Positions 1 to 8,674 of a stretch of DNA of 64,000 nucleotides are shown piece by piece. Where the stretch lies: positions 1,304,001 to 1,368,000 of the forward strand of contig NZ_JACJUV010000001.1 of the NCBI RefSeq assembly GCF_014218805.1, in the 5' to 3' direction. The position numbers and the translations under genes are program-made. Within the stretch, counting starts at the first letter, position 1. Every line of letters begins with the position of its first letter. Source of the stretch: Teredinibacter franksiae (GTDB taxonomy: Bacteria; Pseudomonadota; Gammaproteobacteria; Pseudomonadales; Cellvibrionaceae). The notes below the pieces were generated by a model that saw only the letters and a list, made by a program, of their open reading frames with translations, was not told where the DNA came from and searched no databases.

Positions 1-252
1 CATAGAGTGCTTACGACGACGGAACTTGATAATAGTTACCTTGTCTGCACGACCGTGGCTAAGAACCTCGGCAGTGACTTTGGCACCTTCAACAACAGGA
101 GTACCGATTTTTACATCGTCTCCGCTACCTACCAACAGAACCTGATCGAAATCTACGTTCTCGCCAGTAGCGACTTCAATTTTTTCCAAGCGAAGTACTT
201 CGCCTTCTTCCACGCGGTGCTGTTTACCACCGGCAGCTATAACTGCGTACAT
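1..252 (-). CDS. rplU: 50S ribosomal protein L21, N-terminal part (runs off the window)
   Basis: L21 binds 23S rRNA in the large subunit. The first 84 residues are present, starting [18 protein letters not shown] and reaching the basic KFRRRKHS segment; the family is about 103 residues, so roughly 20 C-terminal residues lie to the left of the window. A GGAG Shine-Dalgarno sits 8 nt before the ATG. rpmA (L27) usually follows in the same transcript, but it would be outside the window. Upstream there is a good promoter (392-420) and a hairpin (362-386) that may affect expression. Identification is secure from sequence. Confidence 0.95.
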   Translation of the reverse strand, partial: MYAVIAAGGKQHRVEEGEVLRLEKIEVATGENVDFDQVLLVGSGDDVKIGTPVVEGAKVTAEVLSHGRADKVTIIKFRRRKHSM

Positions 253-361
253 ATTGTGCGCTCCAGTTAAAAATGGACGACACGAAGCAGAGAGCTCGCT
301 CCCTTTTAAACCACCACCCAAATTGATGTTGGCCGCAAAGCTTGCGTCGTTTAATACAAAA

Positions 362-386
362 CCCCTGTTACCAAGGGTTACAGGGG
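362..386 (-). promoter_or_regulatory. hairpin in the rplU 5' leader, attenuator-like
   Basis: CCCCTGT at 362-368 pairs with ACAGGGG at 380-386, and an inner ACC/GGT pair closes a three-base loop after one T-T mismatch. Read on the minus strand it is followed by TTTT (358-361), like a short intrinsic terminator. It lies almost at the predicted transcript start, about 110 nt before the L21 start. It could be a 5' stabilising stem or an attenuator; the sequence cannot decide. Confidence 0.45.
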
Positions 387-391
387 CGCGA

Positions 392-420
392 ATTGTACTC
401 GAACCCCTACACCAAAGCAA
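392..420 (-). promoter_or_regulatory. sigma-70 promoter for rplU
   Basis: On the minus strand TTGCTT (415-420) and TACAAT (392-397) are separated by exactly 17 nt. This is a good match to the housekeeping consensus and sits about 140 nt before the rplU start. Transcription would begin near 385. Confidence 0.6.
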
Positions 421-544
421 ACCCCAAAAACAAGTCAATTACACGCGGCTTTTAAGCACCGTAAAAATAGCTGCGGCCCCTATTAAATCAAAGCTTTGGG
501 GCTTTTTCTCCCTAAGCAGGCGCGTGAACACCTTCAAGACTACA

Positions 545-570
545 AAATCAGTGGCATTGCCGTATAATGC
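545..570 (+). promoter_or_regulatory. probable -10 element of the fbaA promoter
   Basis: A perfect TATAAT lies at 563-568, about 140 nt before the fbaA start. I see no convincing -35 hexamer 16-18 nt upstream. The rest of the 253-705 gap holds only the rplU promoter and hairpin and a short stem-loop (CACCAA/TTGGTG) near 629-650. Confidence 0.4.
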
Positions 571-705
571 GGCCCCGAACGGGAAGTCGCTCAGTCGCTC
601 CAAAAGAGCCGTTACCAAGAAGGGCCGTCACCAACTGCCGGCTTGGTGCATCGACAGGAATACCTCCGCCCGTCCCACGTATTGAGAACCACAGGAATCC
701 TATAT

Positions 706-1782
706 ATGTCCAAGATATTAGATGCAGTAAAACCCGGTGTTCTAACCGGCGACGATGTTCAAAAAGTATTTGAGATTGCAAAGGCAAATGCCTTCGCCCT
801 CCCCGCAGTGAACTGTGTCGGCACCGACTCCGTAAATGCCGTATTGGAAGCAGCCGCCAAGGTAAAGTCTCCTGTTGTTATTCAATTCTCCAACGGCGGT
901 GCAGCGTTCTTCGCCGGTAAGGGCCTGAAAGCCGAAGGCCAACAGGCTCAGATACTCGGTGCAGTATCTGGCGCAAAGCACGTCCACCAAATGGCCGAAA
1001 CCTACGGCGTGCCGGTCATTCTCCACACCGACCACGCAGCCAAAAAACTGCTGCCTTGGATCGACGGCCTGCTGGACGCGGGCGAAAAGCACTTCGAAGA
1101 AACCGGCAAACCACTGTTCAGCTCACATATGATCGACCTCTCTGAAGAGAGCCTAGAAGAAAATGTTGAAATTTGCGCCAAATACCTAGAGCGCATGAGC
1201 AAAATGGGCATGACCCTTGAAATTGAACTGGGCTGCACCGGCGGTGAAGAAGACGGCGTAGACAATACCGGCATGGACAGTTCGGAGCTATACACCCAAC
1301 CAGAAGATGTTGCCTACTCATACGAAAAGCTAATTGCAATTTCTCCGCGCTTTACCATAGCTGCGGCATTCGGCAACGTTCACGGAGTATACAAGCCTGG
1401 TAACGTTCAACTTACACCTAAAATTCTCGCCAACTCCCAAAAGTATTGTTCCGAGAAATTCTCCCTACCCGAAAACTCGCTGGATTTTGTCTTCCACGGG
1501 GGCTCCGGTTCTTCTCAGGAAGAAATTCAGGAATCTATTGGTTACGGCGTGATTAAAATGAATATCGACACCGACACCCAGTGGGCCACTTGGAACGGCA
1601 TTCGTGAGTATTACATCGCCAACGAAGGTTACCTGCAAGCTCAGATCGGCAACCCTGACGGTGATGACAAGCCAAACAAAAAATATTACGACCCTCGCGT
1701 ATGGCTGCGCAAAGGGCAGGACACTATGGTTGCTCGCCTTGAGCAGGCCTTTGCAGACCTGAATGCCATAGACGTACTTTAA
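706..1782 (+). CDS. fbaA: class II fructose-bisphosphate aldolase
   Basis: Zinc-dependent aldolase that interconverts fructose 1,6-bisphosphate with DHAP and glyceraldehyde 3-phosphate in the cytoplasm. The 358-residue product aligns end to end with E. coli FbaA (MSKI..VKPGVLTGDDVQKVF). Visible active-site segments are HTDHAAKK (catalytic D109, zinc ligand H110), ELGCTGGEEDG, HGVYKPG and HGGSGSS. The reading frame is open further upstream, but the ATG at 706 matches the family N-terminus and has AGGA about 9 nt before it. It is monocistronic: a strong terminator follows. Its position between rplU and ispB is unusual, since those two are often direct divergent neighbours. Confidence 0.97.
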   Translation: MSKILDAVKPGVLTGDDVQKVFEIAKANAFALPAVNCVGTDSVNAVLEAAAKVKSPVVIQFSNGGAAFFAGKGLKAEGQQAQILGAVSGAKHVHQMAETYGVPVILHTDHAAKKLLPWIDGLLDAGEKHFEETGKPLFSSHMIDLSEESLEENVEICAKYLERMSKMGMTLEIELGCTGGEEDGVDNTGMDSSELYTQPEDVAYSYEKLIAISPRFTIAAAFGNVHGVYKPGNVQLTPKILANSQKYCSEKFSLPENSLDFVFHGGSGSSQEEIQESIGYGVIKMNIDTDTQWATWNGIREYYIANEGYLQAQIGNPDGDDKPNKKYYDPRVWLRKGQDTMVARLEQAFADLNAIDVL

Positions 1783-1800
1783 ACACTGTATCGCCATAGC

Positions 1801-1832
1801 AAAAAAAGCCCGTTTAAAAACGGGCTTTTTTT
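1801..1832 (+). terminator. intrinsic terminator after fbaA
   Basis: AAAAAAAGCCCG, an 8-nt loop and CGGGCTTTTTTT form a G+C stem with a long T-run. The A-run on the other side makes it symmetrical, so it could work in both directions. Confidence 0.9.
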
Positions 1833-1896
1833 AGGGCCCGCCGAAAGGTTTGCCTCCGGCACACACTCCCAGCAAAACAATAGGTAGCTACCCCCA

Positions 1897-2859
1897 ATGC
1901 TGTCATTCCACAAGGTTGCCCAATCCGATTTCGAAGCGGTCAATCAGCTTATTATTGAACAGCTCCATTCCGATGTGGATCTAGTGGAAAACATCGGCCA
2001 TTACATTGTCGATGCCGGTGGTAAGCGATTGCGACCATTGCTGGTTTTGCTTATTGCTAATGCGCTGGGCTATCAGGGCAAACAGCACATAAACCTAGCC
2101 GCAATCATTGAGTTTATTCATACAGCCACCTTGCTCCACGATGATGTTGTCGATGTTTCCTCTCTGCGCCGCGGACGACCTACCGCCAACGCTGAATGGG
2201 GCAATGCACCCAGCGTACTGGTTGGCGACTTCCTTTATTCCCGGTCGTTTCAGATGATGGTTGCCATTGGCAATATGAATGTAATGAGCATTCTATCCAA
2301 CACAACAAATGTCATTTCCGAAGGTGAAGTCCAACAATTAGTAAACGCCAAAGACCCGGGTGTGACAGAAGCCAACTACCTGACCGTTATCCACAAAAAA
2401 ACAGCCGCACTGTTCGAGGCGGCCTGTGAAATTGGGGCCGTTATTGCTGATGCCAACCCCGCCCAACAGGATGCGTGCCGTCAAATCGGCTACCACTTGG
2501 GCGTTGCCTTTCAATTGATTGATGATGCCCTAGACTACGAGGGTGATGCTGAAGCGCTGGGTAAAAATGTGGGCGACGATCTCGCCGAAGGTAAACCCAC
2601 ACTGCCCCTCATACACGCCATAAAGCATGCACCTAGCCACGAGTCTGAACTGATCAAACAGGCCATTCGCGACGGCGATATCGATAAACTGCAACAAATA
2701 GTTTCTATCGTGCAGCAGTACGGTGGACTGGATTACACCAAGCAGTGTGCTCGCGCACACGCTGACAAAGCGCTCACGTTAATAGAAGCGCTGTCGGCTA
2801 CCGCTTACCGATCTGCACTGGCAGATCTCACGCGCTTTTCGGTTGAACGAACCACCTAA
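1897..2859 (+). CDS. ispB: octaprenyl diphosphate synthase (long-chain trans-prenyltransferase)
   Basis: Adds isopentenyl diphosphate units to farnesyl diphosphate to make the polyprenyl side chain of ubiquinone. The 320 residues carry both aspartate-rich metal-binding motifs, DDVVD at 82-86 (followed by RRGRPT) and DDALD at 209-213, and the GGKRLRP substrate motif at 41-47. Length matches the family (about 320). The exact chain length (C40, or C45 as in pseudomonads) cannot be read from the motifs alone. It lies between the fbaA terminator and pgi and is probably transcribed from its own promoter. Confidence 0.92.
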   Translation: MLSFHKVAQSDFEAVNQLIIEQLHSDVDLVENIGHYIVDAGGKRLRPLLVLLIANALGYQGKQHINLAAIIEFIHTATLLHDDVVDVSSLRRGRPTANAEWGNAPSVLVGDFLYSRSFQMMVAIGNMNVMSILSNTTNVISEGEVQQLVNAKDPGVTEANYLTVIHKKTAALFEAACEIGAVIADANPAQQDACRQIGYHLGVAFQLIDDALDYEGDAEALGKNVGDDLAEGKPTLPLIHAIKHAPSHESELIKQAIRDGDIDKLQQIVSIVQQYGGLDYTKQCARAHADKALTLIEALSATAYRSALADLTRFSVERTT

Positions 2860-2924
2860 ACGCACACGTTTCGCACGGTAGCGCGGGAAAATACTAACGA
2901 CCTACCTGCCAAAGAGGCCCATCA

Positions 2925-4568
2925 ATGCAAAAGAAAACACTTGCCGACCTTTACACCAACTGGAACGACCTAGTTGCCACCGCCAGCTCTTGGGAAGGGC
3001 GCACGCTGAAACAATTATTTTCAGAGGATAGTAATCGCGCCGCCCGTTATACCGTAGCCGCCACCGGCCTGCAGTTCGATTTCTCTAAAAACCATATCGA
3101 TGAAAAAACCCTCGCGCAGCTAATTGACGCGGCCAACCAGGCAGACTTGCAGGGCGCCATTAAAAAATTAATGCGTGGCGATCATGTTAATAACACCGAA
3201 AACCGCCCCGCCCTACACACCTCTCTGCGCTTTATCGGCGCCGCCAAAACTGACGAGCAAAAATGTGTTGCCGAAACACTAAAAAAAATGGCGAAGTTAA
3301 TAGATTCGGTACATAGCGGTGACTGGAAAGGCCACAAAGGCGACAAGATCACCGATGTTGTCAATATTGGTATCGGTGGCTCAGACCTCGGCCCGAGGAT
3401 GGTCACCAAAGCACTCACCCCCTTCCACACCGGTCACGTTAATGTACATTTTGTGGCCAATGTTGACGGTGCCGAAATTTATGACCTCACGCAAAAACTA
3501 GACCCAGCAAGCACCCTGTTTTTAATTGCCTCAAAATCATTTTCCACCCTGGAAACTCTCGAAAACTCCTTAAGTGCACGCAAGTGGATGCTGGATAGCG
3601 GCTGCGCTCAAGATCAGCTTTGCCATCACTTCGTTGCCATTTCTTCCAAAGTTGATAAGGCTGTGGAGTTCGGTATTGACGCAGAAAACGTATACCCACT
3701 CTGGGATTGGGTAGGCGGACGCTACTCTCTATGGTCCGCCATTGGTATGCCCATCGCCTTCGCCGTAGGCATGGACAACTTCAACAAACTTCGCCATGGC
3801 GCCGCCGCAATGGACAACCATTTCGCCGAAGCACCGCTCGAGAAAAATATCCCCGTGCTGATGGGCTTACTGATGTTCTGGTACAGCAACTTCCTCGGCA
3901 CAGACACCCAGGCCATTCTGCCCTACGCCTACCACCTGCAACTACTGCCAGCCTATTTGCAGCAGCTTGAAATGGAAAGCAACGGCAAAAGCGTAACGAA
4001 AGACGGTGTTCGAGTAGACTACAAAACAGGCTCCATTGTATGGGGAACCGAAGGCACTAACGGTCAGCACTCATTTCACCAGCTACTGCATCAGGGAACC
4101 ACTATGGTTCCCATCGACTTTATTGCCACACTGACAGCTCACCACCCCATCGATCACCAGCACAAGTACCTTTTTGCCAACTGCGTAGCCCAAAGTCAGG
4201 CTCTTATGTCTGGCCGCAACCTGGAAACCACCGAAGCAGAACTACGTGCTTCAGGTGTAAGTGAAGATGACATCCGTAAACTAGCAGAACACAAAGTACA
4301 CCCGGGCAACCGCCCCAGCAGCACTATGCTAATGGAGAAGCTGACACCGGAAACACTAGGCGCGTTGATAGCCGCTTACGAGCACAAGGTGTATACCCTT
4401 GGTACACTCTGGGCAATCAACTCCTACGATCAATGGGGTGTAGAATTGGGCAAATTACTGGGCACTCACATTGCGACGGCCATCGATACTACCGATATTC
4501 CCGGAGACTGGGATTCATCAACCCAAACCCTAGTGAGAAAGTTCAACGAGCGTAATAAAAGCTTATAA
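2925..4568 (+). CDS. pgi: glucose-6-phosphate isomerase
   Basis: Interconverts glucose 6-phosphate and fructose 6-phosphate in the cytoplasm. The 547 residues match the bacterial enzyme (549 in E. coli). Family signatures are present: VNIGIGGSDLGPRMV, the phosphate-binding IASKSFSTLETLEN, the GTNGQHSFHQLLHQGT segment with the catalytic His, and a C-terminal YDQWGVELGK with the catalytic Lys. An AAAGAGG Shine-Dalgarno lies close upstream of the ATG. Gluconeogenic flow from FbaA through Pgi could supply the glycogen enzymes encoded further along the window. Confidence 0.97.
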   Translation: MQKKTLADLYTNWNDLVATASSWEGRTLKQLFSEDSNRAARYTVAATGLQFDFSKNHIDEKTLAQLIDAANQADLQGAIKKLMRGDHVNNTENRPALHTSLRFIGAAKTDEQKCVAETLKKMAKLIDSVHSGDWKGHKGDKITDVVNIGIGGSDLGPRMVTKALTPFHTGHVNVHFVANVDGAEIYDLTQKLDPASTLFLIASKSFSTLETLENSLSARKWMLDSGCAQDQLCHHFVAISSKVDKAVEFGIDAENVYPLWDWVGGRYSLWSAIGMPIAFAVGMDNFNKLRHGAAAMDNHFAEAPLEKNIPVLMGLLMFWYSNFLGTDTQAILPYAYHLQLLPAYLQQLEMESNGKSVTKDGVRVDYKTGSIVWGTEGTNGQHSFHQLLHQGTTMVPIDFIATLTAHHPIDHQHKYLFANCVAQSQALMSGRNLETTEAELRASGVSEDDIRKLAEHKVHPGNRPSSTMLMEKLTPETLGALIAAYEHKVYTLGTLWAINSYDQWGVELGKLLGTHIATAIDTTDIPGDWDSSTQTLVRKFNERNKSL

Positions 4569-4597
4569 GCCTCTACACATCTGCGGCTATACTAAAC

Positions 4598-4621
4598 AAC
4601 GCGGTTAAGGCCGCGTTTTTT
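4598..4621 (+). terminator. intrinsic terminator after pgi
   Basis: AACGCGG (4598-4604) pairs with CCGCGTT (4611-4617), followed by a T-run to 4621. It separates pgi from the bufferin operon. Confidence 0.85.
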
Positions 4622-4765
4622 ATGCTGACTAAATCACCCGCAAATTTACTAACTATTTTTCTCTTTAGCTGAACTTTTGCTAAACCCTCAAGTCAGATCA
4701 GTTACAGTTAACCACTGAAAACAATACTTAAAGATCCAAAATCCCACTCGAAACAGGAGTTTCCA

Positions 4766-5044
4766 ATGAAGAAAATGTCTAAAGCTGTTGCTCTCTCCAG
4801 CGCTATTGCCACCGGTGTTCTGATGGCCGCAGCCGGCGATGCTATGGCAGGCGATAAAGCGAAAATGGAAAAATGCTACGGCATTGTTAAAGCAGGCAAA
4901 AATGACTGCGCCATTAAAAGTCAGGGCACGAGCTGTATGGGCCAAGCGAAAAAAGACGCCATTTCCGACGCATGGGTTTACCTGCCAAAAGGAAAATGTG
5001 ACGCAATTGTAGGCGGTAGCCTCACCCCAAAAACAGACAAATAG
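4766..5044 (+). CDS. bufA: bufferin-type precursor peptide (DUF2282, BufA1-like)
   Basis: A 92-residue secreted peptide precursor. Residues 1-28 form a Sec signal peptide (KKMSK, then a hydrophobic stretch ending AMA). The mature part has four cysteines, C37, C48, C57 and C78, in KCYGI, NDCAI, TSCMG and GKCDA contexts. DUF2282 proteins encoded beside a DUF692 enzyme are the bufferin family of ribosomally made copper-binding peptides, whose central cysteines are oxidised to thiooxazole-type rings before export (established for the family; modification here is inferred). An AGGAG Shine-Dalgarno sits 7 nt before the ATG. It is first of four genes and is followed by a hairpin that may raise its relative expression. 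Confidence 0.85.
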   Translation: MKKMSKAVALSSAIATGVLMAAAGDAMAGDKAKMEKCYGIVKAGKNDCAIKSQGTSCMGQAKKDAISDAWVYLPKGKCDAIVGGSLTPKTDK

Positions 5045-5055
5045 TAACAACCCAA

Positions 5056-5074
5056 TGGCCTGCTAAGCGGGCCA
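5056..5074 (+). promoter_or_regulatory. hairpin between bufA and bufB
   Basis: TGGCC (5056-5060) pairs with GGCCA (5070-5074), with an inner T-G wobble, a GC/GC pair and a TAA triloop. It starts 11 nt after the bufA stop and has no T-run. A processing or 3'-stabilising element that favours the precursor over the enzymes would fit, as would partial termination. Confidence 0.5.
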
Positions 5075-5093
5075 TATAACAGCCTCGTGATTC

Positions 5094-5933
5094 ATGCTGA
5101 ACTCCCTTCCCCCCCACAGCGGCATTAGCTTAAAACCGCAACATTACACTGATATTATTAAGACCCAACCCGATATTGGCTGGGTCGAAATTCATCCTGA
5201 AAATTATTTTTGTGCGGGTGGACCACCTCATCGATATCTGGAAAAAATATGTGAGTACTACCCATTATCGATGCATGGCGTAGGCCTGTCTCTGGGCAGC
5301 ACAAACGGTGTTACTGAATCACACTTAAACGCCCTTCAAAAACTTGTCCAGCGCTATCAACCCGCACAGGTTTCCGAGCACATTGCCTGGAGCCACTGGA
5401 ACCAGCAATACAGCAACGATTTATTGCCCTTGCCCTACACCAAAGAAAGCCTCGAAATACTGTGTGACAATATAGAAAAGGTACAAACTCAGCTGGGGCG
5501 ACGAATCCTTATCGAAAACCCGTCCACCTACATTAGCTTTCCTGAAAACGAATTCCTCGAAGAAGACTTTATAAATCTAGTATGTAAACGAAGTGGTGCA
5601 GGCTTATTACTAGACATAAATAATGTATTTGTTTCAGCCTGGAACAACGATTTCAATCCAAGCCATTACATAGACACCATAAACAAAAATTGTATTGGCG
5701 AAATACACCTAGCCGGTCATTCAATCACACCGCTAAATAATGGAAAAACTCTGCGTATCGACGACCATAGCTCCGAAGTAAAAACCGAAGTATGGCAGCT
5801 CTTTGAATACTTCCTCAGCATCACCCAAGTTCCTGCGCCTGTACTGATAGAATGGGATGGCGATATCCCACCGTTAATCAATCTCGTTGGCGAGGCGGAA
5901 AAAGCGGAAAAAAAGCAGGCTAAATACCGATGA
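5094..5933 (+). CDS. bufB: multinuclear non-heme iron oxidase (MNIO, DUF692) modifying the bufferin
   Basis: A DUF692 TIM-barrel enzyme of 279 residues, the family that includes MbnB of methanobactin synthesis. It is expected to oxidise cysteines of BufA using a di- or tri-iron centre and O2. Likely metal-ligand segments are MHGVG (H61), SEHIAW (E95, H96), ENPSTY (E141, N142), LLLDINN (D174, N176), EIHLAGHS (H205, H209), DDHSSE (H225) and LIEWDG (E253). The Shine-Dalgarno is weak, consistent with lower expression than bufA. The stop overlaps the start of the partner protein gene by 4 nt (ATGA). Confidence 0.88.
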   Translation: MLNSLPPHSGISLKPQHYTDIIKTQPDIGWVEIHPENYFCAGGPPHRYLEKICEYYPLSMHGVGLSLGSTNGVTESHLNALQKLVQRYQPAQVSEHIAWSHWNQQYSNDLLPLPYTKESLEILCDNIEKVQTQLGRRILIENPSTYISFPENEFLEEDFINLVCKRSGAGLLLDINNVFVSAWNNDFNPSHYIDTINKNCIGEIHLAGHSITPLNNGKTLRIDDHSSEVKTEVWQLFEYFLSITQVPAPVLIEWDGDIPPLINLVGEAEKAEKKQAKYR

Positions 5934-6715
5934 AACTGGATGCGTTTCAGCAAGCATTTGCGCATAGCGTTATGGCTAAGAAAAGCCCTCATGCACTCGT
6001 TCAACATTTCAAGCAGTACAGTAATGCCGAGTTTAAGGAGCGAATCAGTATTTACCGCAATAATTTTTTTGCTTCCACTAGCGACGTACTCAAAGAAACA
6101 TTCAGTACCATTGAAAAACTGGTAGGCGAGGATTTTTTTCGGGCTCTGGCTAGCGCCTACATTCAGCAACACCCCCCAAAGCAACCAGCGATGATTTTTC
6201 TGGGGCATGATTTCCCGCAATTTATTCGCCGCTTTGAGCACACACAAAGCCTTCCGTACCTCGCCGACATCGCGCGATTCGACTGGGCCCAGCACACGGC
6301 CTACTTTGCCAAGGACGCAACGCCACTCACGCCAAATTATTTTGCCACGCAAGATAACGCCCACCTTGCAGAATCACGTTTTATTTTGCACCCAAGCGTC
6401 CGTTTAATTTCCTCTGACTTTGCGATTTTTAGCATTTGGCAAACCGCGTTAGATAACCAGCAGGGGGAAACCGTTAATTACTCAGAACCGCAGAGCGTTC
6501 TAATTGTCAGACCTGATGTAGAAGTTAAAACATATCAATTGAGCCTGCCCATGCGGACATTAATGCAAGCGTTAATGTCTGGCAAACCATTACTTGGAGC
6601 ACTGGAGACTGCCACAAGTCAGGCCGATACAAACCAAGTTGAATTTGACCCCGGTGAAGCCGTCAATTTTATAATCACCAGCGGCCTGATCATAAACCTA
6701 GAGAAAACGACATGA
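5930..6715 (+). CDS. bufC: bufferin partner protein BufC (DUF2063, HvfC/BufC family)
   Basis: 261-residue protein with the N-terminal DUF2063 pattern, LDAFQQAFAH then ERISIYRNNFF..VLKETF and the HDFPQFIRRF..YLADIARFDWA segment. In characterised MNIO systems this partner binds the precursor leader and presents it to the DUF692 enzyme; direct catalysis is not known. It overlaps the upstream enzyme gene by 4 nt and the DoxX gene by 4 nt (both ATGA), so the three are translationally coupled. I see no signal peptide, so modification should take place in the cytoplasm before export. Confidence 0.85.
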   Translation: MKLDAFQQAFAHSVMAKKSPHALVQHFKQYSNAEFKERISIYRNNFFASTSDVLKETFSTIEKLVGEDFFRALASAYIQQHPPKQPAMIFLGHDFPQFIRRFEHTQSLPYLADIARFDWAQHTAYFAKDATPLTPNYFATQDNAHLAESRFILHPSVRLISSDFAIFSIWQTALDNQQGETVNYSEPQSVLIVRPDVEVKTYQLSLPMRTLMQALMSGKPLLGALETATSQADTNQVEFDPGEAVNFIITSGLIINLEKTT

Positions 6716-7179
6716 AGCCCCTAAAGTCCCTCGATAAATTAGCGAAATCCCTTGGCGACCTGGTACCCGAATTTTTCGTCAATCTCGCTGCACGTATTTC
6801 TATATTTATGATTTTCTGGACGTCAGTGCAGCTAAAACTGGAAGGTGATAGCCTATTCGGACAAAAATGGGCCTTCTGGGAATTGAGCCCGAGCACTTTC
6901 ATGCTATTTGAACACGAGTACGCGCTACCGCTGCTACCGGTCGAATTTGCAGCCTACCTGGCAACCCTCGCAGAATTTTTTGTTTCGATACTCCTATTGA
7001 TTGGGATGCTTACACGCTTTAGCGCACTTGCGTTGATACTTATGACACTGGTCATTCAAATTTTTGTCTATCCAGATTTATGGGCCACTCACCTGTTATG
7101 GCTGGCACCACTGCTTTACCTGCTGAAGAAAGGCGGAGGTGAAGTGTCTATTGATCGCCTACTATTGAATCGCTCCTAA
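6712..7179 (+). CDS. bufD: DoxX-family membrane protein, last gene of the bufferin operon
   Basis: 155-residue inner-membrane protein with about four hydrophobic segments (roughly residues 18-38, 65-95, 100-120 and 122-142), typical of DoxX. Its biochemical role in bufferin operons is unresolved; electron delivery or redox support of the oxidase is a guess. It is coupled by an ATGA overlap to the preceding gene and followed by a bidirectional terminator, which marks the operon end. Confidence 0.8.
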   Translation: MKPLKSLDKLAKSLGDLVPEFFVNLAARISIFMIFWTSVQLKLEGDSLFGQKWAFWELSPSTFMLFEHEYALPLLPVEFAAYLATLAEFFVSILLLIGMLTRFSALALILMTLVIQIFVYPDLWATHLLWLAPLLYLLKKGGGEVSIDRLLLNRS

Positions 7180-7235
7180 CTCAACTCTAAAAAATCGGCG
7201 CCCAAAAATCTATTTGGCCGCAATAATCTTCATCC

Positions 7236-7264
7236 AAAAAAAACCGGCTTGCGCCGGTTTTTTA
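7236..7264. terminator. bidirectional terminator between the bufferin operon and manB
   Basis: AACCGGC, a TTGC loop and GCCGGTT form a perfect stem flanked by A- and T-runs. It serves the convergent bufferin genes (plus) and manB (minus). Confidence 0.9.
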
Positions 7265-7295
7265 ATTATTGTTAGTCGTATTGCAGCTTAAAGCC

Positions 7296-8657
7296 TTAGG
7301 CGTCAAACTCTTTCACCAACCGCAAAAGCTCTTCCGTTTTTGCTTCCATAAGCGACTGATCGCCACGACTCTCAATATTCAAACGCAATACCGGCTCGGT
7401 GCTGGAAGAACGAATATTGAAACGCCATTGATCAAACTCCATCGATAAACCATCGACCTTTTTCAGTACTTTAACTGTGGGTTTGTAGTGTTCCTCAATA
7501 GACGCAATAATTTTTGCTGCATCATTTACGGTATTATTGCGCTCACCACTGCAGGGGAATTTGGCGATGCGGTCATTGACCAGCTCCGACAATTTCATAC
7601 CTGTTCGGGACATAAGTTCGGTTACCAATAACCAAGGAATGTTGCCGTTATCACAGTAGGCAAAGTCACGAAAATAGTGATGCGCGCTCATTTCACCACC
7701 GTATACAGCATCCTCTTCGCGCATTTTTTCTTTGATAAAGGCATGACCCGTTTTACTTTCAATGGCTTTACCACCGCCAGCTTCAGCCAAATCTATGGTA
7801 TTCCAGGTTAAGCGCGGATCGTGAACAACCTTGGCTCCCGGATTTTTCTTGAGATACGCATCCGCTAGCAAGCCAACGACATAGTAGCCCTCGATGAAGG
7901 TGCCATCTTCATCGAAGAAGAAGCATCGATCAAAATCTCCATCCCAGGCAAACCCAAGATTCGCGCCACTTTCTTTCACCGCATCAATCGTCGCCCCACG
8001 CTTCTCTGGAAGAATGGGGTTGGGAATACCATTAGGGAAAGAACCGTCAGGGTTGTGATGTACTTTAATAAATTCGAACGGCAGGTGCGGTTCCAAACCA
8101 TCTAAAACGGCACCTGCACCGCCATTACCGGCATTACACACTATTTTCAACGGTTTCAGTTGAGTGGTATCGACATAGCCAAGCAGGTGCTCAATATAGT
8201 CTGCGCGAATATCACGCTTTTCTACGCTGCCCACTTTGGCTGACGCTTTGAAATCGCCTTTCTCTGCCATTGCTCGAATATCGACAAGGCCGGTATCGCC
8301 GGAAATAGGCCTAGAACCATTGCGGACCAGCTTCATACCGTTGTAGTCCATAGGGTTGTGGCTAGCCGTCACGCAAATACCGCCGTCTACGCCCAGGTGG
8401 AAAGTGCCAAAATACACCTCCTCCGTACCCACTTGCCCAATATGAATGACATCCGCACCGGCTTCGGTAATGCCTTTAACCAAGGCGTCGGTCAGCTCGG
8501 CGCTGGTGAGACGAATATCGTGACCAACCACGACGCTCTTAGCATCTAAAAACTCTACGAATGCCCGCCCTACGCGGTAGGCCACATCATTATTCAACTC
8601 TTCCGGGACACGGCCACGAATGTCGTAGGCTTTAAAACACGTAATATCAATTTTCAT
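7296..8657 (-). CDS. manB: phosphomannomutase / phosphoglucomutase (ManB/CpsG type)
   Basis: Interconverts hexose 6- and 1-phosphates for GDP-mannose and other sugar nucleotides. The 453 residues follow E. coli CpsG closely ([11 protein letters not shown] at the N-terminus). Seen: phosphoserine loop TASHNP with S99, metal loop DGDFDR at 239-244, sugar-recognition [10 protein letters not shown], and the C-terminal phosphate-binding [11 protein letters not shown]. It may also supply glucose 1-phosphate for GalU and GlgC, since no separate pgm gene is in the window (inference). It lies 17 nt downstream of galU on the same strand and is probably co-transcribed with it. Confidence 0.9.
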   Translation of the reverse strand: MKIDITCFKAYDIRGRVPEELNNDVAYRVGRAFVEFLDAKSVVVGHDIRLTSAELTDALVKGITEAGADVIHIGQVGTEEVYFGTFHLGVDGGICVTASHNPMDYNGMKLVRNGSRPISGDTGLVDIRAMAEKGDFKASAKVGSVEKRDIRADYIEHLLGYVDTTQLKPLKIVCNAGNGGAGAVLDGLEPHLPFEFIKVHHNPDGSFPNGIPNPILPEKRGATIDAVKESGANLGFAWDGDFDRCFFFDEDGTFIEGYYVVGLLADAYLKKNPGAKVVHDPRLTWNTIDLAEAGGGKAIESKTGHAFIKEKMREEDAVYGGEMSAHHYFRDFAYCDNGNIPWLLVTELMSRTGMKLSELVNDRIAKFPCSGERNNTVNDAAKIIASIEEHYKPTVKVLKKVDGLSMEFDQWRFNIRSSSTEPVLRLNIESRGDQSLMEAKTEELLRLVKEFDA

Positions 8658-8674
8658 TTAGCTACTACCCGCCC

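Noticed and set aside
254..685. Plus-strand frame of 143 codons between rplU and fbaA
   Set aside because: No Shine-Dalgarno or recognisable protein, it covers the rplU promoter and hairpin and the fbaA promoter, and its composition is that of non-coding DNA.
5717..6364. Minus-strand frame of 215 codons across bufB/bufC
   Set aside because: Antisense shadow of two confidently assigned overlapping genes.
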